The notes: generated by a model from the letters alone, not told the origin. Shown: positions 32,492-40,942, counted from the first letter of the stretch. The stretch: 64,000 nt of DNA from Actinophytocola sp036555685 (GCF_036555685.1 NZ_DATBKY010000161.1:5596-69595), one strand, 5' to 3'. Made by a program: numbers and translations.

Positions 32492-33472
32492 CTACCGGCG
32501 GCCTGCCGGCTCGTCGCGCTGCTGGGCGGCCAGCGCGGCCGCCTCGCGGGCGCAGCCCCACGACAGGCTGACGCCGTTGCCGCCGTGGCCGTAGTTGTGC
32601 ACCACACGCGTGTTGCCCAGCGGTTCGGCCTCGACGCGGACCGCCGACCGCACGGGGCGCAGTCCCGTCTCGACCTCGATCAGCTCGGCGTCGTTGAGCC
32701 GCGGCTCGATCGCGCGGACCCGGCGCAGAATCCGCTCGGTCAGGTCCGGGTCGGGCGTGCGGTCGGTCCGGCCGGGGATGCGGATGCCGCCGCAGACGAC
32801 GCGGGTCGGATGCGGGAAGAAGCTGGTCCACTCGGCGTCCATGGTCAGCTCCATGAACAGGAGGTCGAGCCCGGGGTTGGACAGGACCACGCTCTGGCCG
32901 AACACCGGCTCGAGCTCGGTGTCGCCCAGGAGGTCACGCGAGCCGAGGCCCGTGCAGTTGGCGACGACGGGCGCCTCGTCGGCGGCTTCGTCGAGTGAGT
33001 GGACCGTGCGCTCGTGGATCTCGACGCCCGCGCCGGTCACCCGCGCGACGAGGTGGTCGAGGTAGCGGGGCATGTCGACGAGGGGCATCGTCGCGCGCGA
33101 GCCGCCGGCGAAGCCTTCGGGCACCTCGTCCGGCTCGGCCGGCCGCAGGTCCGGAATGGACCGTGCCTGCGGCGGGATCTCGCCACCGGATGGGCCGCCG
33201 ACGGTAAGCGCGGGCGCCATGCGCACCCCGGTTGCGGGATCGCCGGCGAGCGCGACGAAGTCCTCCAGGGACCGGTTGGTCCAGCTCATGGTCTTGGCCA
33301 TGGGTTCCTGGAACGACGGGCCCCACATGGCCCCGGCGACGACCGAGGTGGTCGAACGCGGCGGCTCGGCCGACCACACCTGAACCGTCCACCCCGCCTC
33401 GGCCAGACAGGCGGCGGTGGTCAGCCCACTCACGCCGGCACCGACAACCACCGCCTGCTCTGTACTGGTCAC
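32492..33472 (-). CDS. FAD-dependent D-amino-acid oxidase
   Basis: 326 residues. The FAD-binding VVVGAGVSGLTTAACLAEAG lies at residues 8-27, and the D-amino-acid oxidase signature HNYGHGGNGVSLSWG near the C-terminus. VETGLRPVRSAVRVE carries the Arg expected to hold the substrate carboxylate. It oxidises D-amino acids to keto acids with ammonia and peroxide. There is no clear peroxisomal-type or secretion signal, so it is cytosolic. The start is GTG. It follows idi at 105 bp on the same strand, at the far end of the PQQ gene run. Confidence 0.9.
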   Translation of the reverse strand: MTSTEQAVVVGAGVSGLTTAACLAEAGWTVQVWSAEPPRSTTSVVAGAMWGPSFQEPMAKTMSWTNRSLEDFVALAGDPATGVRMAPALTVGGPSGGEIPPQARSIPDLRPAEPDEVPEGFAGGSRATMPLVDMPRYLDHLVARVTGAGVEIHERTVHSLDEAADEAPVVANCTGLGSRDLLGDTELEPVFGQSVVLSNPGLDLLFMELTMDAEWTSFFPHPTRVVCGGIRIPGRTDRTPDPDLTERILRRVRAIEPRLNDAELIEVETGLRPVRSAVRVEAEPLGNTRVVHNYGHGGNGVSLSWGCAREAAALAAQQRDEPAGRR

Positions 33473-33577
33473 GACGAAGACGATAGCGCTCAGCGGGATC
33501 GGAGATGGCGAGTCAGCACGTCGCCGGGTGGCGCGGTGTACGCGGCCATGGTGCGGACGGCGGCGGCCCCGGGCCGC

Positions 33578-34153
33578 TCAGAGAACGGCGGCTGGCGGCA
33601 GTTCGGCGGCGTCGGCGACGGGCCAGCCGAGCGGGTCGCGACCGAGCGTGGCGAGCTCGTCGACCTGCTCCCGGGCCCACGGCGAGACGGCAAGCTCGCC
33701 GCCCGTCACCATGCTCACGAAGAGCGGCCACGACACCCAGCCGAACTCGTCGACCTCCGCGGCGGCGGGCCGGGGCGCGTCGTCGCACAACGCGCGGAAC
33801 ACCGGGCACAGCTCGTTCTCCACGACACCGTTCGCCATCTCCGCCCGGTACCGGAACCGCGGCAGCACGAGATCCACCGACGACACGGCCAGGCCCAGCT
33901 CGTCGGCCAGGCGCCGGACGACCGCGGCGGCGAACGACTCGCCCGGTGCGGGATGTCCGCAGCAGGAGTTCGTCACCACGCCCGGCCAGGTCCGCTTGGC
34001 ACGCGCCCGCCGGGTGACGAGCAGCGAGCCGGCCGAACTGAACACGTAGCACGAGAACGCCAGGTGCAGCGGCGTGTCCCGGTCGTGCACCGTGGCCTTG
34101 TCCGCCGTGCCGATCCCCCGTCCCTGCTCGTCGAGCAGGACCACCTGTTCCAT
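33578..34153 (-). CDS. idi: Isopentenyl-diphosphate delta-isomerase, type I
   Basis: 191 residues. It interconverts IPP and DMAPP. The Nudix-type fold carries the catalytic Cys in TNSCCGHP, the metal-binding His in HLAFSCYVF and the Glu pair in VENELCPVF. The ATG has AGGAG five bases upstream, and the in-frame extension upstream was rejected. It lies 69 bp below pqqB; a small hairpin between them suggests separate transcription, so a role in PQQ synthesis is not implied. Confidence 0.93.
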   Translation of the reverse strand: MEQVVLLDEQGRGIGTADKATVHDRDTPLHLAFSCYVFSSAGSLLVTRRARAKRTWPGVVTNSCCGHPAPGESFAAAVVRRLADELGLAVSSVDLVLPRFRYRAEMANGVVENELCPVFRALCDDAPRPAAAEVDEFGWVSWPLFVSMVTGGELAVSPWAREQVDELATLGRDPLGWPVADAAELPPAAVL

Positions 34154-34200
34154 CGCGTCTCCTCGAAGGCCGACCCAGCCGGGCAAGGTGTCCAGCATGC

Positions 34201-34215
34201 CCCGGGTGGCCCGGG
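34201..34215. terminator. Small hairpin between pqqB and idi
   Basis: CCCGGG-TGG-CCCGGG, a perfect 6-bp stem with a 3-base loop, seven bases downstream of the pqqB stop on the minus strand. It could end the pqq transcript or be an attenuator. The stem is short, so confidence is modest. Confidence 0.4.
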
Positions 34216-34222
34216 CGCGCCT

Positions 34223-35104
34223 TCAGAGGTCCAGCGTGGCGCCGTCCTCGGGCACCTCGACGCCGGCCGACGTGACCGCACGGAACTGCGGCGATCGCCG
34301 GTCGAGCAGCGGGTTCGTGTTGTTGAGGTGCGTGTACAGCCACCGCGTGCCCGAGCCGGCGTGTGCGCGGATCCGTGCCAGGCTCCCGGCGGGGCCGGCG
34401 ACCGGGACGTGACCCATCGCCCGCTGCGCGGAGGTCGACGTGCCGGTCCCGGTCATCTCCTCCGCGGAGTAGAACGTCCCGTCCAGCAGCACGCAGCTCG
34501 CCCCGCCGACGAACTCGTCGAAGCCGGCCGGCCACGTGGCGAGGCACGGCGCGTACACGAGCACGCCGCCGGTCGCCGGGTCGTGCAGCCGGTACGCGAC
34601 CACCCAGGAACCGTCCACCGTGGAGTCACGGGCGTACTTGGGCCGCTTGTCGCTCACCGCGAGGACGGACACCGCGAGGTCGGGGAACTCGTCCGGTGGC
34701 GCCCACTGCCACGAGCCGTACCCCGCCACGATGTCCCGCACCGGGAGCCGCGTGCGCAGCGCGTCCAGCACGGCAGGCGGCGCCCACACCGACAGCCCGC
34801 GGCTCTCGCGCAGCTGCATCAGCCCGAGCGTGTGGTCCAGCTCCGCGTCGGTCAGCAGTGCCCCGCGCAGCGGCGTGTCCCGCGGGCCCGGACCCGGCGT
34901 CAGTGGCGGCGCGGCCAGCACCTGCGCCCGGATGTCCGGCGAGGCGTTGACGAGGTACCAGTCCTTCCCTTGGGGACTGATCGCCAGGCAGTCCTGCGTC
35001 CGCGCCGGCACCGACGGCGTGCCGGCCAGGCCGCACAGCGCGCACGCGCAGTTCCACTGCGGGAAGCCGCCGCCGGCCGCGGTGCCGAGCAGCCGGACCT
35101 TCAC
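34223..35104 (-). CDS. pqqB: PqqB, PQQ biosynthesis hydroxylase
   Basis: 293 residues from a GTG that overlaps the pqqE stop as GTGA. It starts VKVRLLGTAAGGGFPQWNC, the PqqB hallmark, with a Cys-x-Cys-x2-Cys zinc site (CACALC). LLTDAELDHTLGLMQLRE is the metal-ligand loop of this metallo-beta-lactamase-fold family, and DKRPKYARDSTVDGSW and YTHLNNTNPLLD are later conserved stretches. PqqB hydroxylates the Glu-Tyr intermediate. It is the last gene of the pqq run. Confidence 0.95.
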   Translation of the reverse strand: MKVRLLGTAAGGGFPQWNCACALCGLAGTPSVPARTQDCLAISPQGKDWYLVNASPDIRAQVLAAPPLTPGPGPRDTPLRGALLTDAELDHTLGLMQLRESRGLSVWAPPAVLDALRTRLPVRDIVAGYGSWQWAPPDEFPDLAVSVLAVSDKRPKYARDSTVDGSWVVAYRLHDPATGGVLVYAPCLATWPAGFDEFVGGASCVLLDGTFYSAEEMTGTGTSTSAQRAMGHVPVAGPAGSLARIRAHAGSGTRWLYTHLNNTNPLLDRRSPQFRAVTSAGVEVPEDGATLDL

Positions 35105-36186
35105 CGCACGGCCGCCGGGCCGCGCATCACGAAGGGAGTGTCCACATCGGACTCGGTGGCGATGATGTCGGCCACGACGCCGCGGTCCGGCGACAGCGAG
35201 CACACCGGGTCGGTGGCCGCCGCGTCGCCGGTCAGCAGGAACGCCTGGCACCGGCACCCGCCGAAGTCCACCGAGCGGCGCTCGCAGGTACGGCACGGAT
35301 CGCGCATCCAGCCGTCCCCGCGGAAGGCGTTGAACGACTCCGAGTGGTACCAGATGTCCGAAAGGGACCGCCGCTGCACGTTCTCCACCGGCAGCGTCGT
35401 GATCGCCGACGCCGCCGGGCACGGCAGCACGTCACCGCCGGGCGCGACCGTCAGCTGCCGCGCGCCCCAGCCGTACATGCACGGCTTCGGGTACCGCTCG
35501 TGGTAGTCGGCGACCACGTACACGATCTCCATGCGGCCGCGCAGCCGCTCGGCCGCCGCACGCACGACCGGCTCCGCCGCGGCGAGCTGCTCACGGGTCG
35601 GCATCAGCGCGGCTCGGTTGCGCAGCGCCCAGCCGTAGTACTGGGTGTTCGCGAGCTCGAGCCGGTCCGCCCCCATCCGCTCGGCCAGCGCGATGAGCGC
35701 ACCGACCTGGTCGTGGTTCGCCCTGTGCAGCACCACGTTCACGCTCAGCGGCAACCCCGCCGCACGCACGGCGGTGGCCGCCTCGAGCTTGCGGTCGTGC
35801 GCCCGCGCGCCGGCGATGCGGTCCGCCCGGGCCGCGTCGGCACCTTGCATGGACAGCTGGACGTGTGCGAGCCCGCGGTCGACGAGGCCGGCCAGCCGCG
35901 AAGGCGTCAGGCCCAGCCCGCTCGTCACCAGGTTCACGTAGCAGCCCAGGTCGGAGGCGCGACCGACCAGCTCCGGCAGGTCCGGGCGCAGCAGCGGCTC
36001 GCCGCCGGACATGTGCACCTGCAGCACGCCGAGGTCGCGCGCGGCGTCCAGGACGGACAGCCACTGCCCGGTGGTCAGCTCGTCTCGCCGCGCGGTCAGC
36101 TCCACCGGGTTCGAGCAGTACGGGCAGTGCAGCGGGCACCGGTGTGTCAGCTCGGCCAAGAGCCCGAGGGGCGCGCTCACGTCCAT
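35101..36186 (-). CDS. pqqE: PqqE, radical SAM enzyme crosslinking Glu and Tyr of PqqA
   Basis: 361 residues. The radical SAM motif CPLHCPYC places the cluster Cys at 17, 21 and 24. SGGEPLLRPD and LSMQGADA follow as the SAM-binding parts. The C-terminal SPASM region has Cys in PCMYGWG, LPCPAAS, DPCRTC and GGCRCQAF for the auxiliary clusters. With PqqD it forms the C-C bond between Glu and Tyr of PqqA. Its start overlaps pqqD by 10 bp and its stop overlaps pqqB, so translation is coupled along the operon. Confidence 0.96.
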   Translation of the reverse strand: MDVSAPLGLLAELTHRCPLHCPYCSNPVELTARRDELTTGQWLSVLDAARDLGVLQVHMSGGEPLLRPDLPELVGRASDLGCYVNLVTSGLGLTPSRLAGLVDRGLAHVQLSMQGADAARADRIAGARAHDRKLEAATAVRAAGLPLSVNVVLHRANHDQVGALIALAERMGADRLELANTQYYGWALRNRAALMPTREQLAAAEPVVRAAAERLRGRMEIVYVVADYHERYPKPCMYGWGARQLTVAPGGDVLPCPAASAITTLPVENVQRRSLSDIWYHSESFNAFRGDGWMRDPCRTCERRSVDFGGCRCQAFLLTGDAAATDPVCSLSPDRGVVADIIATESDVDTPFVMRGPAAVR

Positions 36187-36434
36187 TCGACGACCCTTCG
36201 CTCCGCGAGCCGCTCCAGCACGTTCGCCACGTCCGCCGCGCGCACGCCGCGGAACCGCGTGCCGAGCCGCGACGCGATCTCCCGGACCGTCGTCGAGCCA
36301 TCGCACTCCCGCAGCACCGCGGCCGCCGTCCCGTTCGGCACCAGGACGCCTTCCGGGTACAGCAGCACGTGCGTGGCCCGGACCTTGTCGTACGAGAGGC
36401 GGACGCCGCGGCGCAGGCGGGGCCGGTCGGGCAT
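36177..36434 (-). CDS. pqqD: PqqD, PqqA peptide chaperone
   Basis: 85 residues, typical of the RiPP recognition element. Conserved YPEGVLVPNGTAAAVLRECD and the helix region TVREIASRLGTRF are seen. It holds PqqA and delivers it to PqqE. The gene starts with ATG three bases after the pqqC stop and overlaps pqqE by 10 bp. Confidence 0.95.
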   Translation of the reverse strand: MPDRPRLRRGVRLSYDKVRATHVLLYPEGVLVPNGTAAAVLRECDGSTTVREIASRLGTRFRGVRAADVANVLERLAERRVVEWT

Positions 36435-36437
36435 GAG

Positions 36438-37139
36438 CTACTCCTTCGCCGCGCGCTCGATGGCGTCCAACATGGACCACAGCACGTCGCACTTGAACGA
36501 CAGCGCCGCGATCGCCCGGTCCTGCTGGTCCCGCGTCACGCAGTACCGGACCACGATGTCCAGAGTGGACTTACCCTCGCCGGACACGGCCTCGATCCGG
36601 TTCGTGAAGTACGCGAGGTCCGCGCGGCTGATCCAGTCGTAGTGGGCGAGCATGTCGCCGACCCGCCGCTGCATGAGGTGCCCGGAGAACATCTCCGTGA
36701 GCCCGGAAGCGACGGCCTCCACCCACGGCCGCGTCCGCGCGAAGTTCACGTACGCGTCCACGGCGAACCGGACGCCCGGGGCCACGTGCCGCTCGTCGAG
36801 TACCTCGTCACGGGTCAGCCCTACCGCCTCGCACAGCCGCAGCCACCGCTCGCGGCCGCTGTCCCCGCCGTCGCCCGATCCGTCGTGGTACACGATCCGG
36901 TCGACCCAGGCGCGGCGCACGGACGGCTCCGGGCAGTTGCTGATGATCGCCGCGTCCTTCTGCGGCAGCACGCTCTGGTAGTACCACCGGTTCGCCGCCC
37001 AGACCCGCAGCTCGCGCTCGGTCAGCTCGCCGGCGTGCATGCGATCGTGGAACGGGTGCGTCCCCCAGTACCGGTGCGACAGGCCGCGCAGGGCGGCGAC
37101 GAACTCCTCGCCGCCGCGCGCGGCGATCGTTTCGGACAC
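36438..37139 (-). CDS. pqqC: PqqC, pyrroloquinoline-quinone synthase
   Basis: 233 residues from GTG 37139, with GGAGG six bases upstream. A TENA-like all-helical oxidase with conserved YWGTHPFHDRMHAGELT, ANRWYYQSVLPQKDAAI, and FARTRPWVEAVASGLTEMF stretches and His at active-site positions. It carries out the final ring closure and eight-electron oxidation to PQQ. It lies between the pqqA hairpin and pqqD. Confidence 0.96.
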   Translation of the reverse strand: MSETIAARGGEEFVAALRGLSHRYWGTHPFHDRMHAGELTERELRVWAANRWYYQSVLPQKDAAIISNCPEPSVRRAWVDRIVYHDGSGDGGDSGRERWLRLCEAVGLTRDEVLDERHVAPGVRFAVDAYVNFARTRPWVEAVASGLTEMFSGHLMQRRVGDMLAHYDWISRADLAYFTNRIEAVSGEGKSTLDIVVRYCVTRDQQDRAIAALSFKCDVLWSMLDAIERAAKE

Positions 37140-37159
37140 GTGGCACCTCCGCGGTGGAG

Positions 37160-37184
37160 CCGGCGGCCGGGAACCGGCCGCCGG
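37160..37184. promoter_or_regulatory. Strong stem-loop between pqqA and pqqC
   Basis: CCGGCGGCCGG (37160-37170) pairs perfectly with CCGGCCGCCGG (37174-37184) over a GAA loop, 13 bases past the pqqA stop. Such a structure after pqqA can act as partial terminator or stabilise the upstream mRNA, giving more PqqA peptide than enzymes, as is reported for pqq operons in other bacteria. Confidence 0.75.
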
Positions 37185-37197
37185 GCTGGCGAACCGG

Positions 37198-37299
37198 TCA
37201 GTCCTCCATCCGCGCCGCGTAGGCGGTGACCTCCATCGGCGTCTCGTACTCCACGAAGTCCGGCGTGGTCCAGACCTCCAGCTCGATCGTGGCGTCCAT
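37198..37299 (-). CDS. pqqA: PqqA, precursor peptide of PQQ
   Basis: 33 residues. It starts with MDATIELEVWTTPDFVEYE and ends with VTAYAARMED. The conserved Glu-x3-Tyr pair that becomes PQQ is present as Glu23 and Tyr27 in MEVTAY. The ATG has GGAGG upstream. Length and the position of the pair fit PqqA. It heads the pqqA-C-D-E-B run. Its N-terminus, acidic around the Trp, is longer than in many proteobacterial precursors. Confidence 0.93.
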   Translation of the reverse strand: MDATIELEVWTTPDFVEYETPMEVTAYAARMED

Positions 37300-37453
37300 C
37301 TGTCCTCCTCCGGGTGGTGGCCCTGCCTGCGAGTTCGAGGGTATCGGCGAGATTTCCGAATTCCGGCAGGATCGGTCGAGGTCCGGTCAAGACACTCCAC
37401 AATGGACTGGAGGCGCGTCCGCCACGCCCTCGGCCGCCTGGGAGACTGTCGCG

Positions 37454-38728
37454 GTGCACGACAGCGAGACCGCGCCGATCCCGAAGATCGGCCACGGCGG
37501 TCAGCACGGCCATCACCACGACCACGCACCACCGCCGCCTGCCTCGAAGCGCGTTCGCACGCTGCTGGCCGTCCTGGTGGTGCCGTTCGCGCTCGCGGCG
37601 GTGGTCGGCACGGTGCTGCTGTTCCCGTTCGGCGTCCACGCCGACGCCAAGAAGCCGGCCGGCACCCCCGTGCACGGCGTGGTCACCGGCGCAGAGACCG
37701 GCCCGTGCAGCGGCCGGGTCCAGGTCGGTGACCAGCCCGGCGGCGACGACTGCCTCGTCGTCACGGTCAGGCTGTCCGACGGGGACGCGCCGGAGCAGCA
37801 GATCCGCACGGTCGTGCCGCTGGAGCCGAGCACGCCGCGGTTCGCGGTGGACGACAAGGTCGTGCTCGCCTACGCCGGCGGCAACCCGAGCGACGGCCGC
37901 TCCTACCAGCTCGTCGACTTCCAGCGGGACGTCCCGCTGGTGCTGCTGGCCGCGCTCTTCGCGATCGTCGTGCTGGTGCTCGGCCGCTGGCAGGGGCTCA
38001 AGGCACTGCTCGCGCTCGGACTCAGTTTCGCCGTGCTCGCGCTGTTCGTCCTGCCGGCCATCGTGTCGGGCGAGAACCCGCTGCTGGTCGCGATCTTCGG
38101 CGCCGGGCTGATCATGTTCGCCGTCCTCTACCTCACCCACGGGCTGACCGCGCGCACGTCGACGGCCGTGCTCGGCACGATGGTCAGCCTCGCGATGATC
38201 GGCGTGCTGGGCGCGCTCTGGGCGGCGTTCGCCAGGCTCACCGGGCTCGACGACGAGACCGCGACCCTCGTCGGGCTGCTCAACACGCCCATCGACACGC
38301 GCGGTCTGCTGCTCGCCGGCGTCGTGATCGGCTCGCTGGGCGTGCTCGACGACGTCACCGTGACCCAGACCAGCGCGGTGTGGGAGCTGCGCGCCGCCAA
38401 CCCCGCGATGGGCCGGCTCGAGCTCTACGCCTCGGCGCTGCGCATCGGCCGCGACCACGTGGCCTCGGCGGTGAACACGCTGGTGATGGCCTACGCGGGT
38501 GCCGCGCTGCCGCTGCTGCTGTACTCGTCGATCTCCGGCGTGGGGCTGGGCAACATCCTCGCCTCACAGGTGATCGCCCAGGAGATCGTGCGCACGCTCG
38601 TCGGCAGCATCGGACTCGTCGCCGCCGTGCCGATCACGACGATCCTCGCGGCGACCGTGGCGGCGACGGAAACCGTGCCGGTGCCGAAGAAGAAGCCGGT
38701 CAGTCGAGCGTCGCGACGAACCGCGTGA
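37454..38728 (+). CDS. YibE/F family membrane protein
   Basis: 424 residues from GTG 37454. A His-rich cytosolic start (GHGGQHGHHHDHAPPPP) leads to one helix (about 30-50), an extracytosolic beta-rich domain (about 55-165) and about seven helices in the C-terminal half. TQTSAVWELRAANPAMGR and GRDHVASAVNTLVMAYAGAALPLLL match the YibE/F family. The function is not established; transport has been proposed. The His cluster could bind metal. The tail overlaps the next, convergent gene by 29 bp. Confidence 0.85.
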   Translation: MHDSETAPIPKIGHGGQHGHHHDHAPPPPASKRVRTLLAVLVVPFALAAVVGTVLLFPFGVHADAKKPAGTPVHGVVTGAETGPCSGRVQVGDQPGGDDCLVVTVRLSDGDAPEQQIRTVVPLEPSTPRFAVDDKVVLAYAGGNPSDGRSYQLVDFQRDVPLVLLAALFAIVVLVLGRWQGLKALLALGLSFAVLALFVLPAIVSGENPLLVAIFGAGLIMFAVLYLTHGLTARTSTAVLGTMVSLAMIGVLGALWAAFARLTGLDDETATLVGLLNTPIDTRGLLLAGVVIGSLGVLDDVTVTQTSAVWELRAANPAMGRLELYASALRIGRDHVASAVNTLVMAYAGAALPLLLYSSISGVGLGNILASQVIAQEIVRTLVGSIGLVAAVPITTILAATVAATETVPVPKKKPVSRASRRTA

Positions 38729-39335
38729 TCGCCTCCGGCTTGAGCCGCTGCGCGAGCCGGCCGCCGGGCGCAAGCGACGCGAGCCGGTAGAGCGGCCGGT
38801 CGGCCGCCGCCTCGCCCTTCGCCTCGGCGCGCAGCTGGGCGACGAGCAGCTGGGAGAACACGAGGCCGGTGGTGTTCTCGTTGCCGGCGAGGATGTCGGC
38901 CAGCCGGCGCAGCACGAGGATGCCGAGCTCGCGGCCGCCGGTGCCGGAGTAGATCGCGAGCGACAGGTTGATCGTCTTGCCGCCGCCGGCCACGAGCAGG
39001 CCGATGGTCCGGGTGCCGCGGATGTCGGTGACGAGCAGCTCGATCCGCTCGGCGTGGCGCAGGTCGACGGACTTCGTGCCGACCGCCTTGGCCATCACGC
39101 GGTCGCTCTCGAGCCAGATCGTGCGGCGACTCGATATCCAGGACAGCGCGGACAGCAGCAGCACGACGACCGCGGCGGTGACGAGTGCCGCGGTCTGGTT
39201 CGCGAGCAGGCCGACGATGCCGCCGACGGCGGCGCCGAAGACGAGCGCGACGGCGACGGACACGCAGCCGCGGCGGCGGGCACTGGTCTGGTCGGTGAGA
39301 GTGAGCGGAATCCGTTCGGGTTCGGTCACCGTCAC
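38700..39335 (-). CDS. Membrane protein of unknown function
   Basis: 211 residues. Two predicted membrane helices (about 25-45 and 48-68) are followed by a soluble beta-rich part from SRRTIWLESDRVMAKAVGTK on, reminiscent of small PH-like domains, and a helical C-terminal end. I cannot name the family with confidence. The GTG start overlaps the stop of the MBL hydrolase as GTGA, so the two are translated together. The 3' end overlaps the YibE/F gene on the other strand. Confidence 0.6.
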   Translation of the reverse strand: MTVTEPERIPLTLTDQTSARRRGCVSVAVALVFGAAVGGIVGLLANQTAALVTAAVVVLLLSALSWISSRRTIWLESDRVMAKAVGTKSVDLRHAERIELLVTDIRGTRTIGLLVAGGGKTINLSLAIYSGTGGRELGILVLRRLADILAGNENTTGLVFSQLLVAQLRAEAKGEAAADRPLYRLASLAPGGRLAQRLKPEAITRFVATLD

Positions 39336-40030
39336 AGTCCCCTGCCCGGGCCGGCGATGGTCTCGTCGTCCAGGCCCAGCAGGAACGGGTTCGACATCCG
39401 CTCCCGGCCGATCGTGGTGCTCGGCCCGTGTCCGGGCAGCACGACCGTGTCGTCGGGCAGCGGCAGCATCTTGGTGCGCAGCGTCGTGTTCATCGTGCGC
39501 ATGTCGCCGCCGGGCAGGTCGGTGCGCCCGATCGAGCCGGCGAACAGCGTGTCCCCGGCGAACATGACGCGGCCGCCCTCGTCGAGCTCGGTGCGGAACA
39601 CGACCGAGCCGCGGGTGTGCCCGGGCGTGTGGTCGACGGTCAGCGACAGCCCCGCGAGGTCGAGCGCCGCCCCGTCGGTCAGCTCGCGGACCTCCTTGGG
39701 CTCGCGCATCTCGAGCTTGCCGCCGAAGAAGTCAGCCCCGCCGAGGGAGATGCCCTGCAGCGGGTCGGTGAGCATCCCGCGGTCCTCCGGGTGGATCCAC
39801 GCGGGGATGTCGTTGCCGTCGCAGACCGGCGCCACGGCGAAGACGTGGTCGAAGTGCCCGTGCGTGAGCAGCGCCGCGACCGGCGACAGCCGGTGCTTGC
39901 GCAGCGCCTCCGTGATCGGTTCGACCGCGTCCTGCCCGGGATCGACGATCACGCAGGGTTCGCCCTCACCGGGCGCGACGAGATAACAGTTGGCCTGGAA
40001 GGCACCAGTGGGGAAGCCGACGACGAGCAC
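39332..40030 (-). CDS. MBL-fold hydrolase, glyoxalase II-like
   Basis: 232 residues. The metallo-beta-lactamase motif THGHFDH (56-62) is followed by later metal ligands in DHTPGHTRGSV (His), FAGDTLFAGSIGRTDLPGGD (Asp) and PGHGPSTTI (His). This type hydrolyses thioesters such as S-lactoylglutathione; actinomycetes lack glutathione, so the thiol substrate is probably another. It matches Rv2581c in the conserved block. The start is GTG, and the coupled membrane protein lies downstream. Confidence 0.9.
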   Translation of the reverse strand: MLVVGFPTGAFQANCYLVAPGEGEPCVIVDPGQDAVEPITEALRKHRLSPVAALLTHGHFDHVFAVAPVCDGNDIPAWIHPEDRGMLTDPLQGISLGGADFFGGKLEMREPKEVRELTDGAALDLAGLSLTVDHTPGHTRGSVVFRTELDEGGRVMFAGDTLFAGSIGRTDLPGGDMRTMNTTLRTKMLPLPDDTVVLPGHGPSTTIGRERMSNPFLLGLDDETIAGPGRGL

Positions 40031-40171
40031 GACGCGAAACTTACACGCCGCGATGGCGGCGAACTTCGGAGAGCGAGCGCTGGTGCCCGCACAGGCCGTT
40101 CGGGCTGCGGCCGCAGGTCCGGACGGTCCGCCGGACGGCCCGGCACCGGGCGTGCAATCACCGAAGCGCTC

Positions 40172-40942
40172 TCAGACCGAGCGAAGCCTCCGGAACCGGG
40201 ACCACGACGCCAGCCTGCGGTCGGCGCTGGACCCGCCGGCCTGGTCGGCGGTGACGTCGACATTGGCCACGCAGATGCGGTCGCGGCCGTGCCGCTTGGC
40301 CGCTCGCAGCGACACGTCGGCGTCGAGCATCAGGTCCTCGAGGTCGAGCTCGGCGAGGTCTCCCAGGCAGTAGGTGGCGACGCCCATCGACGCGGTCTGG
40401 CCCTCGATGGTGGCGGAGAGGTCGCGCGTGACCTTCGCGGTGACCGACATGGTCATGATGCCGTGGCGGATGCGCTCGGCCACGGCCAGCGCGTCGCGCA
40501 GGTCGGACTCGGGCAGCAGGACCATGAACTCGTCGCCTGCCGAGCCGCCGTAGCGGCAGGCCAGGTCGCCGTCGCGGGTGTGGCGGCGGATCACGTCGGC
40601 GACCCCGCGCAGGATCGCGTCACCGGCGAGGTGGCCGTAGTTGTCGTTGACGTCCTTGAAGCGGTCGAGGTCGATCATGATCAGAGCGATGGACAGACCC
40701 TGGCCGCGGGCGCGCGCGATCTCCTCGGCGGCGATCTCGTCCCAGTGCCAGCGCTCGATCAGCCCTGTCGGACGGTCCTCCAGCACCTGACCGCACGAGT
40801 CGCAGCGGCGGTGGGTGGGTACGGATTGCAACGGTCGTTCGCCGGATCTCGGCGCGACGATCTCGGGTTGGTCGTGTTCGGAGTGGGTGCCGGCGGCCCC
40901 CGTCGCCGTCCCGTGTCCCGAACCCGCTTTCGCGGAGCTCAT
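40172..40942 (-). CDS. GGDEF domain protein with altered signature
   Basis: 256 residues from ATG 40942 (GGGGAG correctly spaced; a GTG one codon upstream is possible). The N-terminus is Ala/Gly-rich with a lone Cys-x2-Cys (RRCDSCGQV). The GGDEF domain (about 60-225) has IDLDRFKDVNDNYGHLAGD as the usual metal and substrate region and an RxxD I-site (Arg123-Asp126). The signature reads GGSAGDEF (132-139) where GGDEF is expected, a three-residue insertion. Family members make c-di-GMP; activity here is uncertain. It has no sensory domain and no membrane helix. A C-terminal basic tail follows. Confidence 0.85.
   Translation of the reverse strand: MSSAKAGSGHGTATGAAGTHSEHDQPEIVAPRSGERPLQSVPTHRRCDSCGQVLEDRPTGLIERWHWDEIAAEEIARARGQGLSIALIMIDLDRFKDVNDNYGHLAGDAILRGVADVIRRHTRDGDLACRYGGSAGDEFMVLLPESDLRDALAVAERIRHGIMTMSVTAKVTRDLSATIEGQTASMGVATYCLGDLAELDLEDLMLDADVSLRAAKRHGRDRICVANVDVTADQAGGSSADRRLASWSRFRRLRSV
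40526..40549 (-). other. Altered GGDEF signature segment
   Basis: Codons for GGSAGDEF. RDGD plus five residues (LACRY) leads exactly to the first GG, the normal I-site spacing, so Ser-Ala-Gly are extra between GG and DEF. Alternatively the active signature is AGDEF with three residues inserted before it; AGDEF forms are known to be active in other bacteria. Confidence 0.7.

Noticed and set aside
35101..37299. Mycofactocin cluster instead of PQQ
   Set aside because: PqqA, PqqB, PqqC and PqqD are all recognisable and the precursor has a Glu-x3-Tyr pair rather than the C-terminal Val-Tyr of mycofactocin.
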